NCBI RefSeq assembly: GCF_030269925.1
Contig: NC_085124.1
Span: forward strand, 12,710,001 to 12,774,000
DNA: 64,000 bases
Direction of reading: 5' to 3'
From: Bombyx mori
Taxonomy: Eukaryota; Arthropoda; Insecta; Lepidoptera; Bombycidae
Part shown: positions 11,055 through 21,217 of the stretch, piece after piece
How positions within the stretch are numbered: the first letter of the stretch is position 1
How the letters are laid out: the number at the start of each line of letters is the position of its first letter
Made by a program: the position numbers and the translations under genes
Notes under the pieces: model-generated
What the model was told of the DNA's origin: nothing
What the model saw: only the letters and a program-made list of their open reading frames with translations
Database searches by the model: none

Positions 11055-11330
11055 CTTTATTTTTATTGCCCGCTTAGGCCCATGGACTTCAGCAATGCCA
11101 GGGGCAGAGCCAAGCCGCTGCCTACCGTTAAGTACTCTCCACAAGCCTCGTTTGAAGAAGGATATGTCATAGCACTCGGGAAACACCGTGTAGGGGAGCT
11201 CATTCTAAAGCCGAATGGTACGTGGAAAAAAGATCTCTGGAAGCGCACTGTGGATGAACGCATTAATCCATGTACTACACTAATTACCCGTTTCCATCTG
11301 TTCGGGGTAGAGGTCATCTTAACCTGTTGT
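11055..11330 (-). mobile_element. CR1/Jockey-type LINE 3' end
   Basis: Minus-strand fragment with the frameshifted LINE C-terminus (TVRFQRSFF, CFPSAMTY, YLTVGSGLALPLALL in one frame). The tail points left (tttattgcccg). Same family as 20869-21217. Second copy at 32152-32427. Confidence 0.68.
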
Positions 11331-11834
11331 TGAGTTCATCCACAGCTTCAAAAAAGTTTTGATCTCTTATTACAACTGGGTTCTGATTTGATCTTCCTCG
11401 TTAAGGACGTCTGAGTGCTCGGACCTATTAGGAAAAGGATAGTGGCTTGACTGATGACTGAACAGGGCTATGCACTAACTATCATAAATGGCGTAGGTTC
11501 TAGGTAGGTAGGTTAAATATAGAAGAAGAATTTATTCATTTTTAGACGTTTCCTAATTTAAATGAGAATATTTTGTGCTCTGAAATAGTTTAATTTAAAC
11601 ATTACACAAAACAAAACTTAATTTAAGACGAAACAAAATTATTTTTCTGCCGGCTGTACTTACAGACTCCTCCCCTTGTTTTAAATGGTGAGTCTCCGCA
11701 CAGGTTTATATACCTCCGTAATTATCATTCGTACTATCTCATTATGCTGTGTGTACATTTTTCTGAAGCGAATATCTTTGCATCTTTATACATGTAAATA
11801 AGAAAACATTTTTGTTTAGCGGCGAATTTTTGTT
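11331..11834. other. AT-rich sequence up to the duplication/retrotransposon junction
   Basis: No gene or repeat recognised. Its last bases (ggcgaatttttgtt) are the final bases shared by both duplication copies. Second-copy equivalent 32428-32931. Confidence 0.5.
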
Positions 11835-11858
11835 GACGCTCGCTTTGCGAGTCTGGAG

Positions 11859-13034
11859 ATGCGGCTGCCCCCGGAGCCTCGCATCAGGCCACCCCTGGCG
11901 GCGGATAGACGGAAGACCTGTGAGAAATCGCCAGACCCTCCTCTCATCGTTGATGCTACGCTGGAATCAACATCGGTACAAGCAGCATTGCCGCCCTCCG
12001 CGAATAAGAAGACACAAGGCCCTAGACGCAAGACCACGGTGCTAGCACCCCTGTCCGAACTGGGTGCCTTCCCTCCGGCTCCAGTTGTTTTAACCGAAAG
12101 CTGGTCCACGGTCACCCGTAGGGGTGCTAAGTCAAGGGGGGAGGCCGTGAGAACAGTCGCAGCTTTTCCACCGGAGGAGAAAGCACCGTCTTCAAAGAAG
12201 AGGACGAAGAAGCGGCTTCGAGCTCCGCGTTCTCAGGCTGTGGTATTAAAACTACAGCCAGAAGCCGCAAGCCGCGGCCTTACATATCGGTCCGTCCTTG
12301 CGGAAGCGAGGGCAAAGATCGACCTAGAATCGTTAGGCATCCCGGTCCAGAGGATTCGGTCCTCTTTAACCGGTGCCAAGGTCCTGGTGGTAGATGGAGG
12401 CGATCAAGTGGAGAAGGCCGATCTCCTGGCGAATAGGCTGAAAGAAATTCTGCCCGCAGAGGGCGTCGAGATCTCCAGGCCATCGGTGACTGCAGCGATG
12501 CGCATCAGTGGCCTCGACGACTCGGTGTCGCGTGAGGAGATCGCCGATGAGCTCGCCAAAATCGGGGGGTGCCCGCCTGAGAGTATCAAGGTCAGGGAAA
12601 TAAAGTCCGGTCCAGGCGGGATGGGCCAAGTCTTAGTTCGATGCCCGGTCTCAACAGCTGCGAAAATCGCAGCAGTCCCCAAGCTGAGGATTGGCTGGAG
12701 CGTACTCCGCGCTCATTTGTTGGAGGCTAGGAGGCTGCAGTGCTTTCGGTGCCACGAGCTGGGCCACGTAAGCGCACGTTGCCCGTCGTCAGTTGACCGC
12801 AGCCGGGATTGCTACCGGTGCGGCCAGGCCGGTCACGTGGCCTCTGGCTGCTCGCTGGCGCCGCACTGCACCGTTTGTGTCTCTGCTGGCAGACCGGCGG
12901 ACCACGTCTCCGGGGGCAAGGCTTGCGCCAAGCCCCCGAGACAGAGACAACGACGGCAGGATTTCGCCACGCTTGAGAGCGCGCGGAGTCGGCCCGGTAT
13001 GGCCTCGGCGACACCGATGGACGCCCAGTCATGA
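11859..13034 (+). CDS. R1-clade retrotransposon ORF1 (Gag-like, zinc knuckles), 5'-truncated
   Basis: 391 codons from the first in-frame ATG. The frame is already open from the element's first base (11835) back to a stop at 11817, so this ATG is probably internal and the true start is lost. In the R1 clade this protein binds element RNA and helps form the ribonucleoprotein. The N-terminal third is basic and Pro/Ser-rich. Three C-terminal knuckles are visible: C295-C298-H303-C308, C318-C321-H326-C331, and C337-C340-H349-C356 with a wider last spacing. The stop codon overlaps the ORF2 start in an ATGA (13031-13034), the arrangement used for coupled translation in related elements. No internal stop codon is present. 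Confidence 0.88.
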   Translation: MRLPPEPRIRPPLAADRRKTCEKSPDPPLIVDATLESTSVQAALPPSANKKTQGPRRKTTVLAPLSELGAFPPAPVVLTESWSTVTRRGAKSRGEAVRTVAAFPPEEKAPSSKKRTKKRLRAPRSQAVVLKLQPEAASRGLTYRSVLAEARAKIDLESLGIPVQRIRSSLTGAKVLVVDGGDQVEKADLLANRLKEILPAEGVEISRPSVTAAMRISGLDDSVSREEIADELAKIGGCPPESIKVREIKSGPGGMGQVLVRCPVSTAAKIAAVPKLRIGWSVLRAHLLEARRLQCFRCHELGHVSARCPSSVDRSRDCYRCGQAGHVASGCSLAPHCTVCVSAGRPADHVSGGKACAKPPRQRQRRQDFATLESARSRPGMASATPMDAQS

Positions 13035-13717
13035 CAGACGTCCTTCGTGTTCTCCAGGGGAATCTCAATCACTCAGCCAGGGCTCAAGACCTTTTGTTTC
13101 AGAGCATGGTGGAGGGATTGACCCACCTTGCGGTGGTTGCAGAGCCATACCGGGTCCTTACGGGTCCCGATTGGGCAGCTGACCTTGACGGCCGGGTTGC
13201 CATTATTCGTCGTGGTTGTGTGGGCGCTCCGCCCGAGTTCGCCGTCGTTGAGAGGGGTCGCAGCTTCGTCGCCGTCCTCTGGGCCGAGATGATCGTGGTG
13301 GGAGTATACTTCTCCCCCAACAGGACACTTGCTGAGTTTGAAGGCCTCCTCCTTGAGCTCAGCCGCGTCACTAGGAGGTCGCACTCCCGGCAGATGCTTG
13401 TTCTCGGGGACCTCAATGCCAAATCATCGGCTTGGGGTTCCTCGAGGACGTGCCCCAGAGGAAGGGCGCTGGAGGAGTGGCTGGTCGAAAGCGGTCTCGT
13501 CATACTCAACCGCGGCACGGAATTCACATGCGTGAGACGTTTAGGCGGGTCCGTGGTGGATGTCACGTTCGCATCGCCGGACGTCGCGTGTCGCATCGCA
13601 ATGCGCTTCGACCTTGGGCTCCCCCTACAACCAGCACACTGCCGCCCGAGACTTTGTACCGGGTGGTCGGGGGTCTATTTCCGGACTCATCCGGAACGGC
13701 TTTCATCCCTCCTGTAA
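13031..13717 (+). pseudogene. R1-clade ORF2, N-terminal endonuclease part (truncated)
   Basis: Begins at the ATG of the ATGA overlap with ORF1. Residues 1-189 match the N-terminal two thirds of an R1-clade apurinic-like endonuclease: QGNLNH (9-14) with the metal/DNA-contact Asn, the VVAEPY segment with the catalytic Glu (38), GVYFSPN (91-97), and GDLNAK (126-131). The expected SDH motif near the domain end is missing. After about residue 189 (13597) the frame reads unrelated sequence to a stop at 13715-13717. The RT resumes in another frame, so the enzyme would lack its final catalytic histidine and cannot be functional as it stands. Confidence 0.85.
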
Positions 13718-15657
13718 TGGCAGCGGTGCAGGATGCTGACGGCGGAGAGCTGGAAGGTGTGTCCCAGGCGGAATTCAAGGCGGTGGTGGCGAAGATGCGC
13801 TTGAAGCGCACAGCGCCCGGCCCTGACGGTCTGTCGAGCAGGGCATGGGCTCTGGCCCTAACTGAAGATGGTTTGGGACCTGCACTTCGAAGGCTTTTTA
13901 GCAAGTGCCTCCGAGAGGGCAGGTTCCCGGAGCCGTGGCGTACGGGCCGGCTGGTGCTCATCCCAAAGGACGGTCGCCCTAGAGATGAGCCCTCCGGGTA
14001 TCGCCCGATAGTCGTGTTGGACGAGGCCGGTAAGCTCCTTGAGCGTATCGTTGCCGAGCGTCTTGTTCAGCACCTGGAGAATATTGGGCCGAATCTAGCG
14101 TCCAACCAATTTGGCTTCCGGAGAGGTCGGTCGACCGTGGACGCGGTCTTGCGCGTCCGCGACCTTACCGACCAGGCGTGCTCTGGGGGAGGCGTGCTAT
14201 TGGCTGTGTCAATCGATATAGCCAACGCCTTCAACACGATCCCCTGGAGTACTATCATGGAGTCATTACGATTTCACCGCGTGCCCACCGGTCTCCGCAA
14301 TCTGATCGAAGATTATCTCTCAGGGCGGGCTGTAATCTTCCCCGAGCGGAGTGGGTGGGGACGGAAAACAGTGTCGCGGGGAGTTCCACAGGGGTCGGTA
14401 CTGGGTCCGCTCCTGTGGGATATAGGCTTCGACTGGGTCCTCCGTGGGGCTAACCTGCGTGGCGTCGAAGTGGTTTGCTACGCTGACGACACGCTGGTGA
14501 CGGCCCGCGGAGACGACTACCGGTCAGCAGCCATCCTAGCTGTAGCAGGTGTAGCGACTGTGGTGAGTCGAATAAAGAGACTCGGCCTCGAGGTGGCCCT
14601 TCATAAATCCGAAGCAGTGTGCTTCCACTCGGCTCGGGAGGGGCCGCCTCAAGGCGCGAATCTCGTAGTCGGGGGTGTCACCATTGCTGTCCAGCCGAAG
14701 CTCAAGTATTTGGGCCTTGTGTTGGACAGCAAATGGAGATTCGACCACCATTTCAAAATGCTGGTTCCAGGGCTGATGGGGACGGCGGGTGCGCTGACCC
14801 GTCTTCTTCCCAACACCGGTGGATGCAGCGCCGGTATCCGGCGACTGTACCTGGGGGTGGTGCGCAGTATGGCCCTGTACGGTGCTCCCGTGTGGTCGCC
14901 CGCACTTACCGCGCGAAACGCGGCTCTGCTGCTCAGAGCTCAGCGGGCGCTCGCGGTGAGGGTCATCAGGGGGTACCGTACCATCTCTCAGGATGTGGCC
15001 TGTGCCCTCGCCGGATCCTTACCGTGGGACCTCGAGGCCGAAATCTTGGCCGCGACATACCGACGGAGAACACAGTCCTCGACTCGGGAACGGACACCCG
15101 GCCCGTCGGTTGTCGATCGATGGAGGCGTGCTGCGCGTGGTCTGGCGTATGCCAAATGGAGAGAGCGCTTGCTGGAGGAGCTCGGCCGAACTTCGGCCAC
15201 TCGTCAGCGCACGCTCGAGGCACTGGTGCCTGTGCTGGAGGCATGGTCGGACCGGCGACACGGTGAGCTCTCCTTTCGCCTCACCCAGGTCCTTTCGGGG
15301 CATGGATGCTTCGGGAGGTATCTGTGGAGAGTCTGCGGAAGGGAGCCACATCCGGGCTGCCACCAGTGCGGGCACCCGAACGATGACGCCCAGCACGCGC
15401 TAGAAGCGTGCCCACGGTGGGAGCACCCGCGGCGAAACCTCGTCGCGGTGTTGGGGCAGGACCTCTCCTTGAGGGCTATCGTCGCCCGTATGGTAGAGGA
15501 CCGGAGTTCGTGGGAGGCCATGGCTGGGTTCTGTGACTTGGTCATGGCGCTTCGTGAGGCTGAGGAGCGCGAAAGGGAATGGGATCCCTCTTCGGCTCCT
15601 CAGCGCAGAAGGCGGGGTGGACGGCGCGTGCGAGAGGCCGCCGCTCAGCCCTCGTAG
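13432..15657 (+). pseudogene. R1-clade ORF2, reverse transcriptase part and C-terminal zinc finger
   Basis: Open for 741 codons, but only about residue 70 onward (13639) looks like genuine ORF2; the first part overlaps the endonuclease in another frame and is spurious. RT landmarks: fingers region around RTAPGPDG (126-133), LVLIPKDGR (174-182), NQFGFRRGRS (225-234), SIDIANAF with catalytic Asp262, GVPQGSVLGP (318-327), and the YADD box at 350-353 (14479-14490) with the catalytic Asp pair. A thumb region follows (YLGLVLDSKW). The C-terminal zinc finger reads C643-x2-C646, H655, C660. The end is Arg-rich. The RT domain itself is intact and stop-free, but its normal upstream linker is deleted, so the protein would not start properly. 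Confidence 0.87.
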
Positions 15658-16119
15658 GGACTATCGAGTGCCGGGTGCGGGGGCGCTCGGCACTCGACTG
15701 TTGGTCCGGTGGTGAAGCGGTGCAAGGTGGCTCCTGTGCGCCGCTCACGGTGTGTCTCCCGAGACGAGGTTCTACGGGATTTTCCCGGGGATGAAATCCC
15801 GTCTTAACATCAGTACGGGTACCGCCTAAGGCGAGACTTTCGGCGCGCATCGCGGTACCGTAAGTTTCGTGTAGTCGGTGTGGTGGAGCTCGATGGGGTT
15901 TAGTCGGTAGTCGTTCTGCGGGGCAAGTGCTTCGCGCGCCTTTTTCAAGGCGTAGTCTCCTGTGAGAAATTGGGGGAGGTGAAGGACCTCGGTCCTTCTC
16001 TTCTCCCCTTCTTCCTCTCAGGAGGCGCCGGAGTCCGACATAACCCGGTCCGTTACCCCCCTCGACCGGGTATCCGTAAATGGATTCCCCAGCGTTAAAA
16101 AAAAAAAAAAAAAAAAAAA
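15658..16119 (+). other. 3' UTR and poly-A tail of the R1-clade element
   Basis: GC-rich non-coding tail of about 439 bp followed by 23 A. The segment from about 15840 to 16096 shares long blocks with an independent insertion at 46258-46550, for example ggtttagtcggtagtcgtt and gagtccgacataacccggtc. Those shared blocks show the true 3' end of the family and support the right boundary of this copy at 16119. Confidence 0.85.
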
Positions 16120-16441
16120 GGTCTGAAACACGAAACGTACGAAATGTCAAAAGTTTAATGTAAAATTTAATTAATTAAATTTTTTTATGTAATGGAGAGA
16201 TTAAATAGTATAAGTGGTTTATTATTGTTTTTGTACTGTATCGTTATTATTATTGTTTTTGTACAAAACGTCAATTTCAAAATACATATTTATATAGAAA
16301 ACTCTTCACTTAATGAAGCGAATGAATTGAATGCAATTCATTAAAACTTCAAATTATTTAATTTCAAAATACTTTTAATTAATTTAATTATGAATTTGGT
16401 GATATGATTGAAGGTTGTCGTAGTGAAGCAGGTAGTCTTTT

Positions 16442-16764
16442 CACGCCTTCAGATCTAACACTAGGAGCAGGCTTAGGGACCCCGGTATCCGACTCGTCGA
16501 ACTCGAGGTCGAGGTCGACGTGTTACCTAACCCATTCATCAGCTCGATGAGTTTCTCGCCGGATCTTCTCAGCGGGTCACGATTCCGATCCCGTAGTAGA
16601 TTCATTCGCGAAGCAGCTACTCTTGAGTTGTTAGGTCTCGTTCGGAGGCACTCGGGCAGCTGTTAGCAAACCGCACCCCTCCTGGTTGAGCCTTTGCTCG
16701 TCCACCTGCATGGATGAAATTGGAAAGGCCTCCGGGCCACCAGGAATCCTTCAATCCTAAAAAA
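16442..16764 (+). mobile_element. 5'-truncated Jockey-like LINE 3' end with TSD
   Basis: Plus-strand 3' UTR variant ending ccttcaatcctaaaaaaa, the same variant as at 7581, 48681 and 63589. Flanked by aggtagtctttt (16430-16441) and aggtagcctttt (16765-16776), a 12-bp TSD with one mismatch. Confidence 0.8.
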
Positions 16765-16776
16765 AGGTAGCCTTTT

Positions 16777-18253
16777 TTGCTTGTTCTTCTTCTTCGACCC
16801 GTGTCCACATAATGCTAAGTGTGGGTTTCTTCATATGCACTTCATTCTTTTCAGTCCCTTGCCTTTTGCGTCCTGTCCCGACCAGCCTTTTGACCAAATC
16901 GCCGGTCCACCTCATTGGTTGTCTACCCAGTTGTTTTTTGCTTAGGATTTTAATTTTTTATTTATATATCAAGTTTTTCTATAGTTTTCTACAGCGTGCA
17001 ATGGACACATATCTCATGTATGAGAATAATAATTAGATGTAGGTAATATAAAAATGCATTTACGAAACTTTTTGGAGGTAGGTAATTAGGAATTATTGGG
17101 ATAACTTTACAATAATTTTCTTTGTTGATGCTCTTTAAAACTAAGGCGAAATGTTCACAAATTCATATTTACTTATGTGATTGACATTGTATTATGTGAG
17201 TGAGCGAGTGTGAAGTCGTTAATTTGATTTCTCGTGAGGCTGATTCCAGTGCTGCCAGGATCGCGGAGACTTCACGCCCTTACCCCATCCATCGAATTAA
17301 TCGAAACAGCGCGCAATTTCTGCATCTCAAATCATAAGGCGTGCGTAATTTTTTTGCCGCCATTTTGAAAGAGGTGGTATCAAATAATGGTGAAATAATT
17401 TAATCAAAATGTTTACATTTATTTTTCGACTCAAACCCGACGAGGTAGGGTGCATATTTGTTTGTTTTATGTTAAGGGGGGGCGAATGAAAAAAGTGTGT
17501 GGTTGCGTATGTACGATAGGTAGACGGGGTTGCTTCCCCACACCGCTCCTTTCTTAAAGACCGGCAAATTGAAATAAAATTGCATAATTTGTGCACACAG
17601 CTCCATCGCCGTCGGTAGGAACGCGATTTTTACGCCTAACGAACTACATTTAAGTTTGAAATCTCGTTTTATTTCGTCTGAATGCTCCTCGAAATTTGTC
17701 TTCTGAAGATATTTCGGTCGTATTATGAATTGGTAATTGAGGTCTTTAGGGCGATTTACGTGATTAAGGCGGCTTGTTATTGAATGTTTGAAATTTAAAA
17801 TTGCATAATTTTAAAGGCACGCCGCGAATGTTTAGTAGTGTAAACAAAAAAGTATTTTTAAAATTTTTAAATATTGAGAATCACAACTTTATGTTACTTA
17901 TGTCATTTAAGATGATGTTTTATATTAGTTTCGGGATTCAATTATGAATCAACACGTATCGACATAAATCAATTACAGAACAAAATTGATTTTATTATAG
18001 AATAAATGATATCTTGGCTATATAATATTCACGAGAGAGAAAAAAACAATACTAACTCCTATAAATGTTAGGGAAAACTACGTTTTATTTTCATTTTTTC
18101 ATTAATTACCTACACTTCATGTATTTATCTGCATTGGCGGACGTAATGCCTAAGGTATTCTCCTTCAGTTTATATTGCAATAAGCATAGCACTTATATTG
18201 GCTGTACCACTCTGTGGATGATGATCTGACCGCTTCATCACCAACAATAAACT
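16777..18253. other. Intergenic, nothing recognised
   Basis: AT-rich; a few short open frames without family resemblance. No repeat boundary seen. Confidence 0.4.
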
Positions 18254-18263
18254 AAGGCAACAT

Positions 18264-18520
18264 CCGGTCATCGTCTTCGTCGAACCCGTCGCTTGTGACG
18301 AAAGGCTCGACGAGTAAATTAACCCATAGACACAGCCCACTGAGTTTCTCGCCGGATCCTCTCAGTGGGTCGCGTTTCCGATCCGGTGGTAGATTCTGCG
18401 AGGCACTGCTCTTGTTAGGGCTAGTATTAGTAACACTCCCGGTTTGAGCCCCGTGAGCACATCAAGGAGAAGCTGAAATAGCCTCTGAAGGCTATCAGCA
18501 TAGGTAGGGAAAAAAGGCAA
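18264..18520 (+). mobile_element. 5'-truncated Jockey-like LINE 3' end with TSD
   Basis: Begins near the end of the LINE ORF (cgtcttcgtcgaacccgtcg) and runs through the standard 3' UTR to ctatcagcataggtaggg plus A-run. The 10-bp direct repeat aaggcaacat occurs at 18254-18263 and 18521-18530. Confidence 0.82.
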
Positions 18521-18544
18521 CATAAGGTGCAATTGCGGACTTCA

Positions 18545-18794
18545 TCTATACTAATATATAAATCTACAGTGGTTTTTACGGATGTTCCGTTATAACTACT
18601 GAACCGTGCATCCGATTGACTTGAATCTTGGTATCCATGTAGAAAATACATGTACTTAATGAATAGGCTGATATTTGTATGGGTGTTGGACTCCCTACAC
18701 CAGTTGCGGTGGCGTTAATGATGAGAATCTTTGTGGGGTTGAGAAATAATAATGTTAATTTTAAATGCCCAGCGAAGCAGACGGCTACAGCTAG
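18545..18794 (+). mobile_element. Small non-autonomous Helitron
   Basis: Starts TC after A (18545-18546), has ataactactgaaccgtgcat, and ends acggctacagCTAG (18791-18794) followed by T. A GC-rich palindrome (agcgaagcagacgg region) precedes the end. The 5' half of the same family lies at 53148-53308 on the other strand. Confidence 0.75.
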
Positions 18795-20234
18795 TCTACC
18801 TATAAATCTTAAAAAATTGGTTGTGACTGATTTTTTTAATCCAACTTCAGCTGTTTCAATATATTTAGGTAGGTTCATTTCTCCTCTCGCCCTGGTGGCT
18901 CCTTAATCAGTTGTTTTGAGAAATAAAGTTGTTACCACAAGGCGTCGACTGCGGTACGAGGTCATAATGACCCGAGCAGAACATTCACACATTACAGTAC
19001 GTTCACATTTCAAACAACTTTTGAGGTACAATCTCCTGTTTATTATATCTCGCTATAGCGTTATTAATCCTTTGAGTGCGAACCGTCGATAGATCGACTC
19101 TCTATTAATGCGTATAAAGTGCGGAGAGTCATTATATCGACGATTGCGCAGTTTGATTGTAGGTATTAGTAGTTATTGTATAAAACTTTTAATAAGTTAT
19201 AATAACATTTATAAATAACAATTTTATTTAATTAGCATTGATTTTTGCATTCTTTTTTTAAGTTAAAATTTTTATAAGGTACTTTTATTTTCCAAAATCC
19301 TTTTAGCCTTTCCGTCAAAATATGTTAAAATAAGCCCAGGACTAAAAGGTTCGTTTGTGACCATGATAATTGTAAACTATTCGAAAAGTCGGAATCTATA
19401 AAAAACTAAAAAAATTTATTAGATCTAGGTTAAGCCGTAAAATTAATTTTAATTGTGTCTACGACTGTCTTAATATCCCAAAAACACATCTCATCTCCGC
19501 TCAATACTGCTTATCGTCAAAGATAAGTTATAATTTCCAACTAAGAGTGTCTTCTTTCTGGTTTATCTGATGCCGTATCACATTGACGTATATCTAATGC
19601 TGTTTTTGGATCTTTTTTCGTTTGCATCGATGGATGAATGAGGCGCCATAGATATCACGCCCTGAGAGATCGAAGTCTCAGTTATACTGTATAGAAACTG
19701 TTTTACCCTTAAAACCTGAACGCGTGCCTGCTTCGCGGCAGAAATATGCAGAATGGAACGTAACACCCGTTTAAGCTTAAAATATGCCTTACTCATTATA
19801 GCCTTTCTCAATAAATGAGCTATCTGACACTGAAATAATTTTTCACACCTGACCAGCAGTTTCTGAGATTAGCGTGTTCAAATAAAGAAACAAACTCTTC
19901 AGCTTTATAATATTAGTATAGATGTGTATTGTTTTATGGTGATAGTAGTTTGTGAGTAGATGTTAAGTAGGTAAGTCAAATAGCGGAAATATGAAAATCT
20001 TTCCAAAGATTTCATTTTTGTTCCTTTTGGGGTAGAAACTTTAGGCCCCTGGGGCCTTAGGGCTTTTTTAAGGACCTTAAGAAAAACTATTTAAGGCCTC
20101 GGGAGATCAGAAGGCTGGTACGTATTTTGCACAAATAATTAGCATTACTATCCAGCGTGGAAATGCTGTCAGCCTTCGGGGGATGCTGCCAACTAGCGGT
20201 GAGCTACCACAGATTTTCTATTTATAAGTAGCCT
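18795..20234. other. Intergenic, nothing firmly recognised
   Basis: No coding evidence. The part around 19330-19455 is weakly similar to 47640-47740 (see findings). Confidence 0.4.
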
Positions 20235-20407
20235 TAAAATAGTATTTTTTTTATTATATAAATAAATAAAAGTGCGTATTAGAAAATCTGGTACCTATTT
20301 GCGACGCACTAAACGCCTCACTAAAATAGTATTTTTTTATTATATAAATAAATAAAAGTGCGTATTAGAAAATCTGGCACCTATCTGCGACGCACTAAAC
20401 GCCTCAC
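20235..20407. repeat. Two-copy tandem repeat, 87 + 86 bp
   Basis: Units at 20235-20321 and 20322-20407 share nearly every base, from taaaatagtattttttt to cgcactaaacgcctcac. They differ by one T in a run and a few substitutions (gtacctatttgc versus gcacctatctgc). Confidence 0.85.
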
Positions 20408-20868
20408 TTTCTCCCTTTGACTTTTCATGAGTTATGTCTTATGCGAGGTTCGGACGTGGGTTGTTGAGCAGCAGGAGGTTTTAGTTGGTTCGACTTCGAC
20501 ATGCCCCGCCCGCCATCCCTAGTGGAATGCAGAAGACCGGCGATATCCGTTAGACCGAAAAAAAAAACCTATCTGCGACGGCTTCATCACTGGAGTGGTT
20601 ACTACGGTGACACTGGGTGTCTGATCCTTTAGGCCACTGCGGCTTAGGTCTGACTCTATAACACACTGGCCGATAGAAATGTAAATCACGGGTGACATCT
20701 TAGTGTCTTGTGACCACCAATACTGCATAGTATCCGAAACGTCCGAAATAATAAAATGAAATAATAAATAAATGCGAGATTAGCCCGTGTAAATAGTTTT
20801 TAATGCAACTACGAAGAATCCAGTGCGAGTTTGTTCACATTCCTCGAGTCTGGACCTTGAATATAATA
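20408..20868. other. Intergenic, nothing recognised
   Basis: Leads into the LINE 3' end at 20869. Confidence 0.4.
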
Positions 20869-21217
20869 AAACTCCATAGTGAGTGCTCTGAGGAATTGTT
20901 TGAGATGATCACATCATCTCGTTTTACCATCGCACCGCCCGCCATTGGAGTAGAGTTCATCCATCCTGGAGCCACTGCGTTTATCCACACTGCGTTTCCA
21001 GAGATCTTTTTGGCCACGTACCATCCGGCTTTGGAATGAACTCCCCTCCACGGTGTTTCCCGAGCGCTATGACATATCTTTCTTCAAATGAGCCTTGTGG
21101 ACAATACTTAACGGTAGGCAGCGGCTTGGCTCTGCCCCTGGCATTGCTGAATTTCCACCACTCACCATCAGGTGGGCCGTACGCACGTCTGCCTTCTAGG
21201 GCAATAAAAATATATAT
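20869..21217 (+). mobile_element. CR1/Jockey-type LINE 3' end
   Basis: Degenerate end of a non-LTR ORF2. Across shifting frames one reads ECSEELFEMI, RTIRLWNELP, VFPERYDISFFK and LNGRQRLGSAPGIAE, all typical of the C-terminus of an arthropod LINE reverse transcriptase. A short 3' UTR ending gcaataaaaa follows. Several frameshifts make it a fossil. It crosses the point (21099) that corresponds to window position 1, so it belongs to the duplicated unit. Confidence 0.7.

Larger units (their letters stand above)
1..11834. repeat. Left copy of a large direct duplication (left end outside window)
   Basis: This stretch recurs in the same orientation at 21099-32931. The offset is 21098 bp up to a poly-A run near 400 (11 versus 10 A) and 21097 bp afterwards. 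Every landmark examined, including all repeat insertions and their target-site duplications, is present in both copies. The only other difference seen is T at 9109 against C at 30206. Identity ends abruptly after 11834, where an R1-clade retrotransposon begins. The repeat continues off the left edge, because position 1 falls inside a LINE 3' end that is more complete in the other copy (20869-21217). Confidence 0.93.
11835..16119 (+). mobile_element. R1-clade non-LTR retrotransposon, 5'-truncated, ORF2 internally deleted
   Basis: About 4.3 kb, clearly more GC-rich than its surroundings, with the R1-clade order: ORF1 with three CCHC-type zinc knuckles, overlapping ORF2 with an AP-like endonuclease and a reverse transcriptase, a C-terminal zinc finger, a 3' UTR and a 23-A tail (16097-16119). 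ORF1 is open through the 5' boundary and no 5' UTR is visible, so the copy is 5'-truncated. ORF2 has lost the endonuclease C-terminus and the linker. Known families of this clade include R1, TRAS, SART, Waldo and others; I do not assign the family. No short target-site duplication flanks it. Instead its left edge coincides with the end of the large duplication. Confidence 0.93.

Noticed and set aside
11838..11850. Short palindrome ctcgctttgcgag at the element's 5' edge
   Set aside because: Only a 5-bp stem and within the open ORF1 frame; likely chance.
11816..12115. Several minus-strand open frames across 11.8-16.2 kb
   Set aside because: GC-rich shadows of the R1-clade ORFs on the opposite strand.
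11835..16119. Simple insertion of the R1-clade element into the left duplication copy
   Set aside because: If it had inserted into an existing copy, sequence like 32932 onward should resume after its poly-A tail. Instead unrelated sequence (16120 onward) follows.
16219..16263. Short direct repeat ttattattgtttttgtac
   Set aside because: Two close AT-rich copies of 18 bp; low complexity and no link to the retrotransposon ends.
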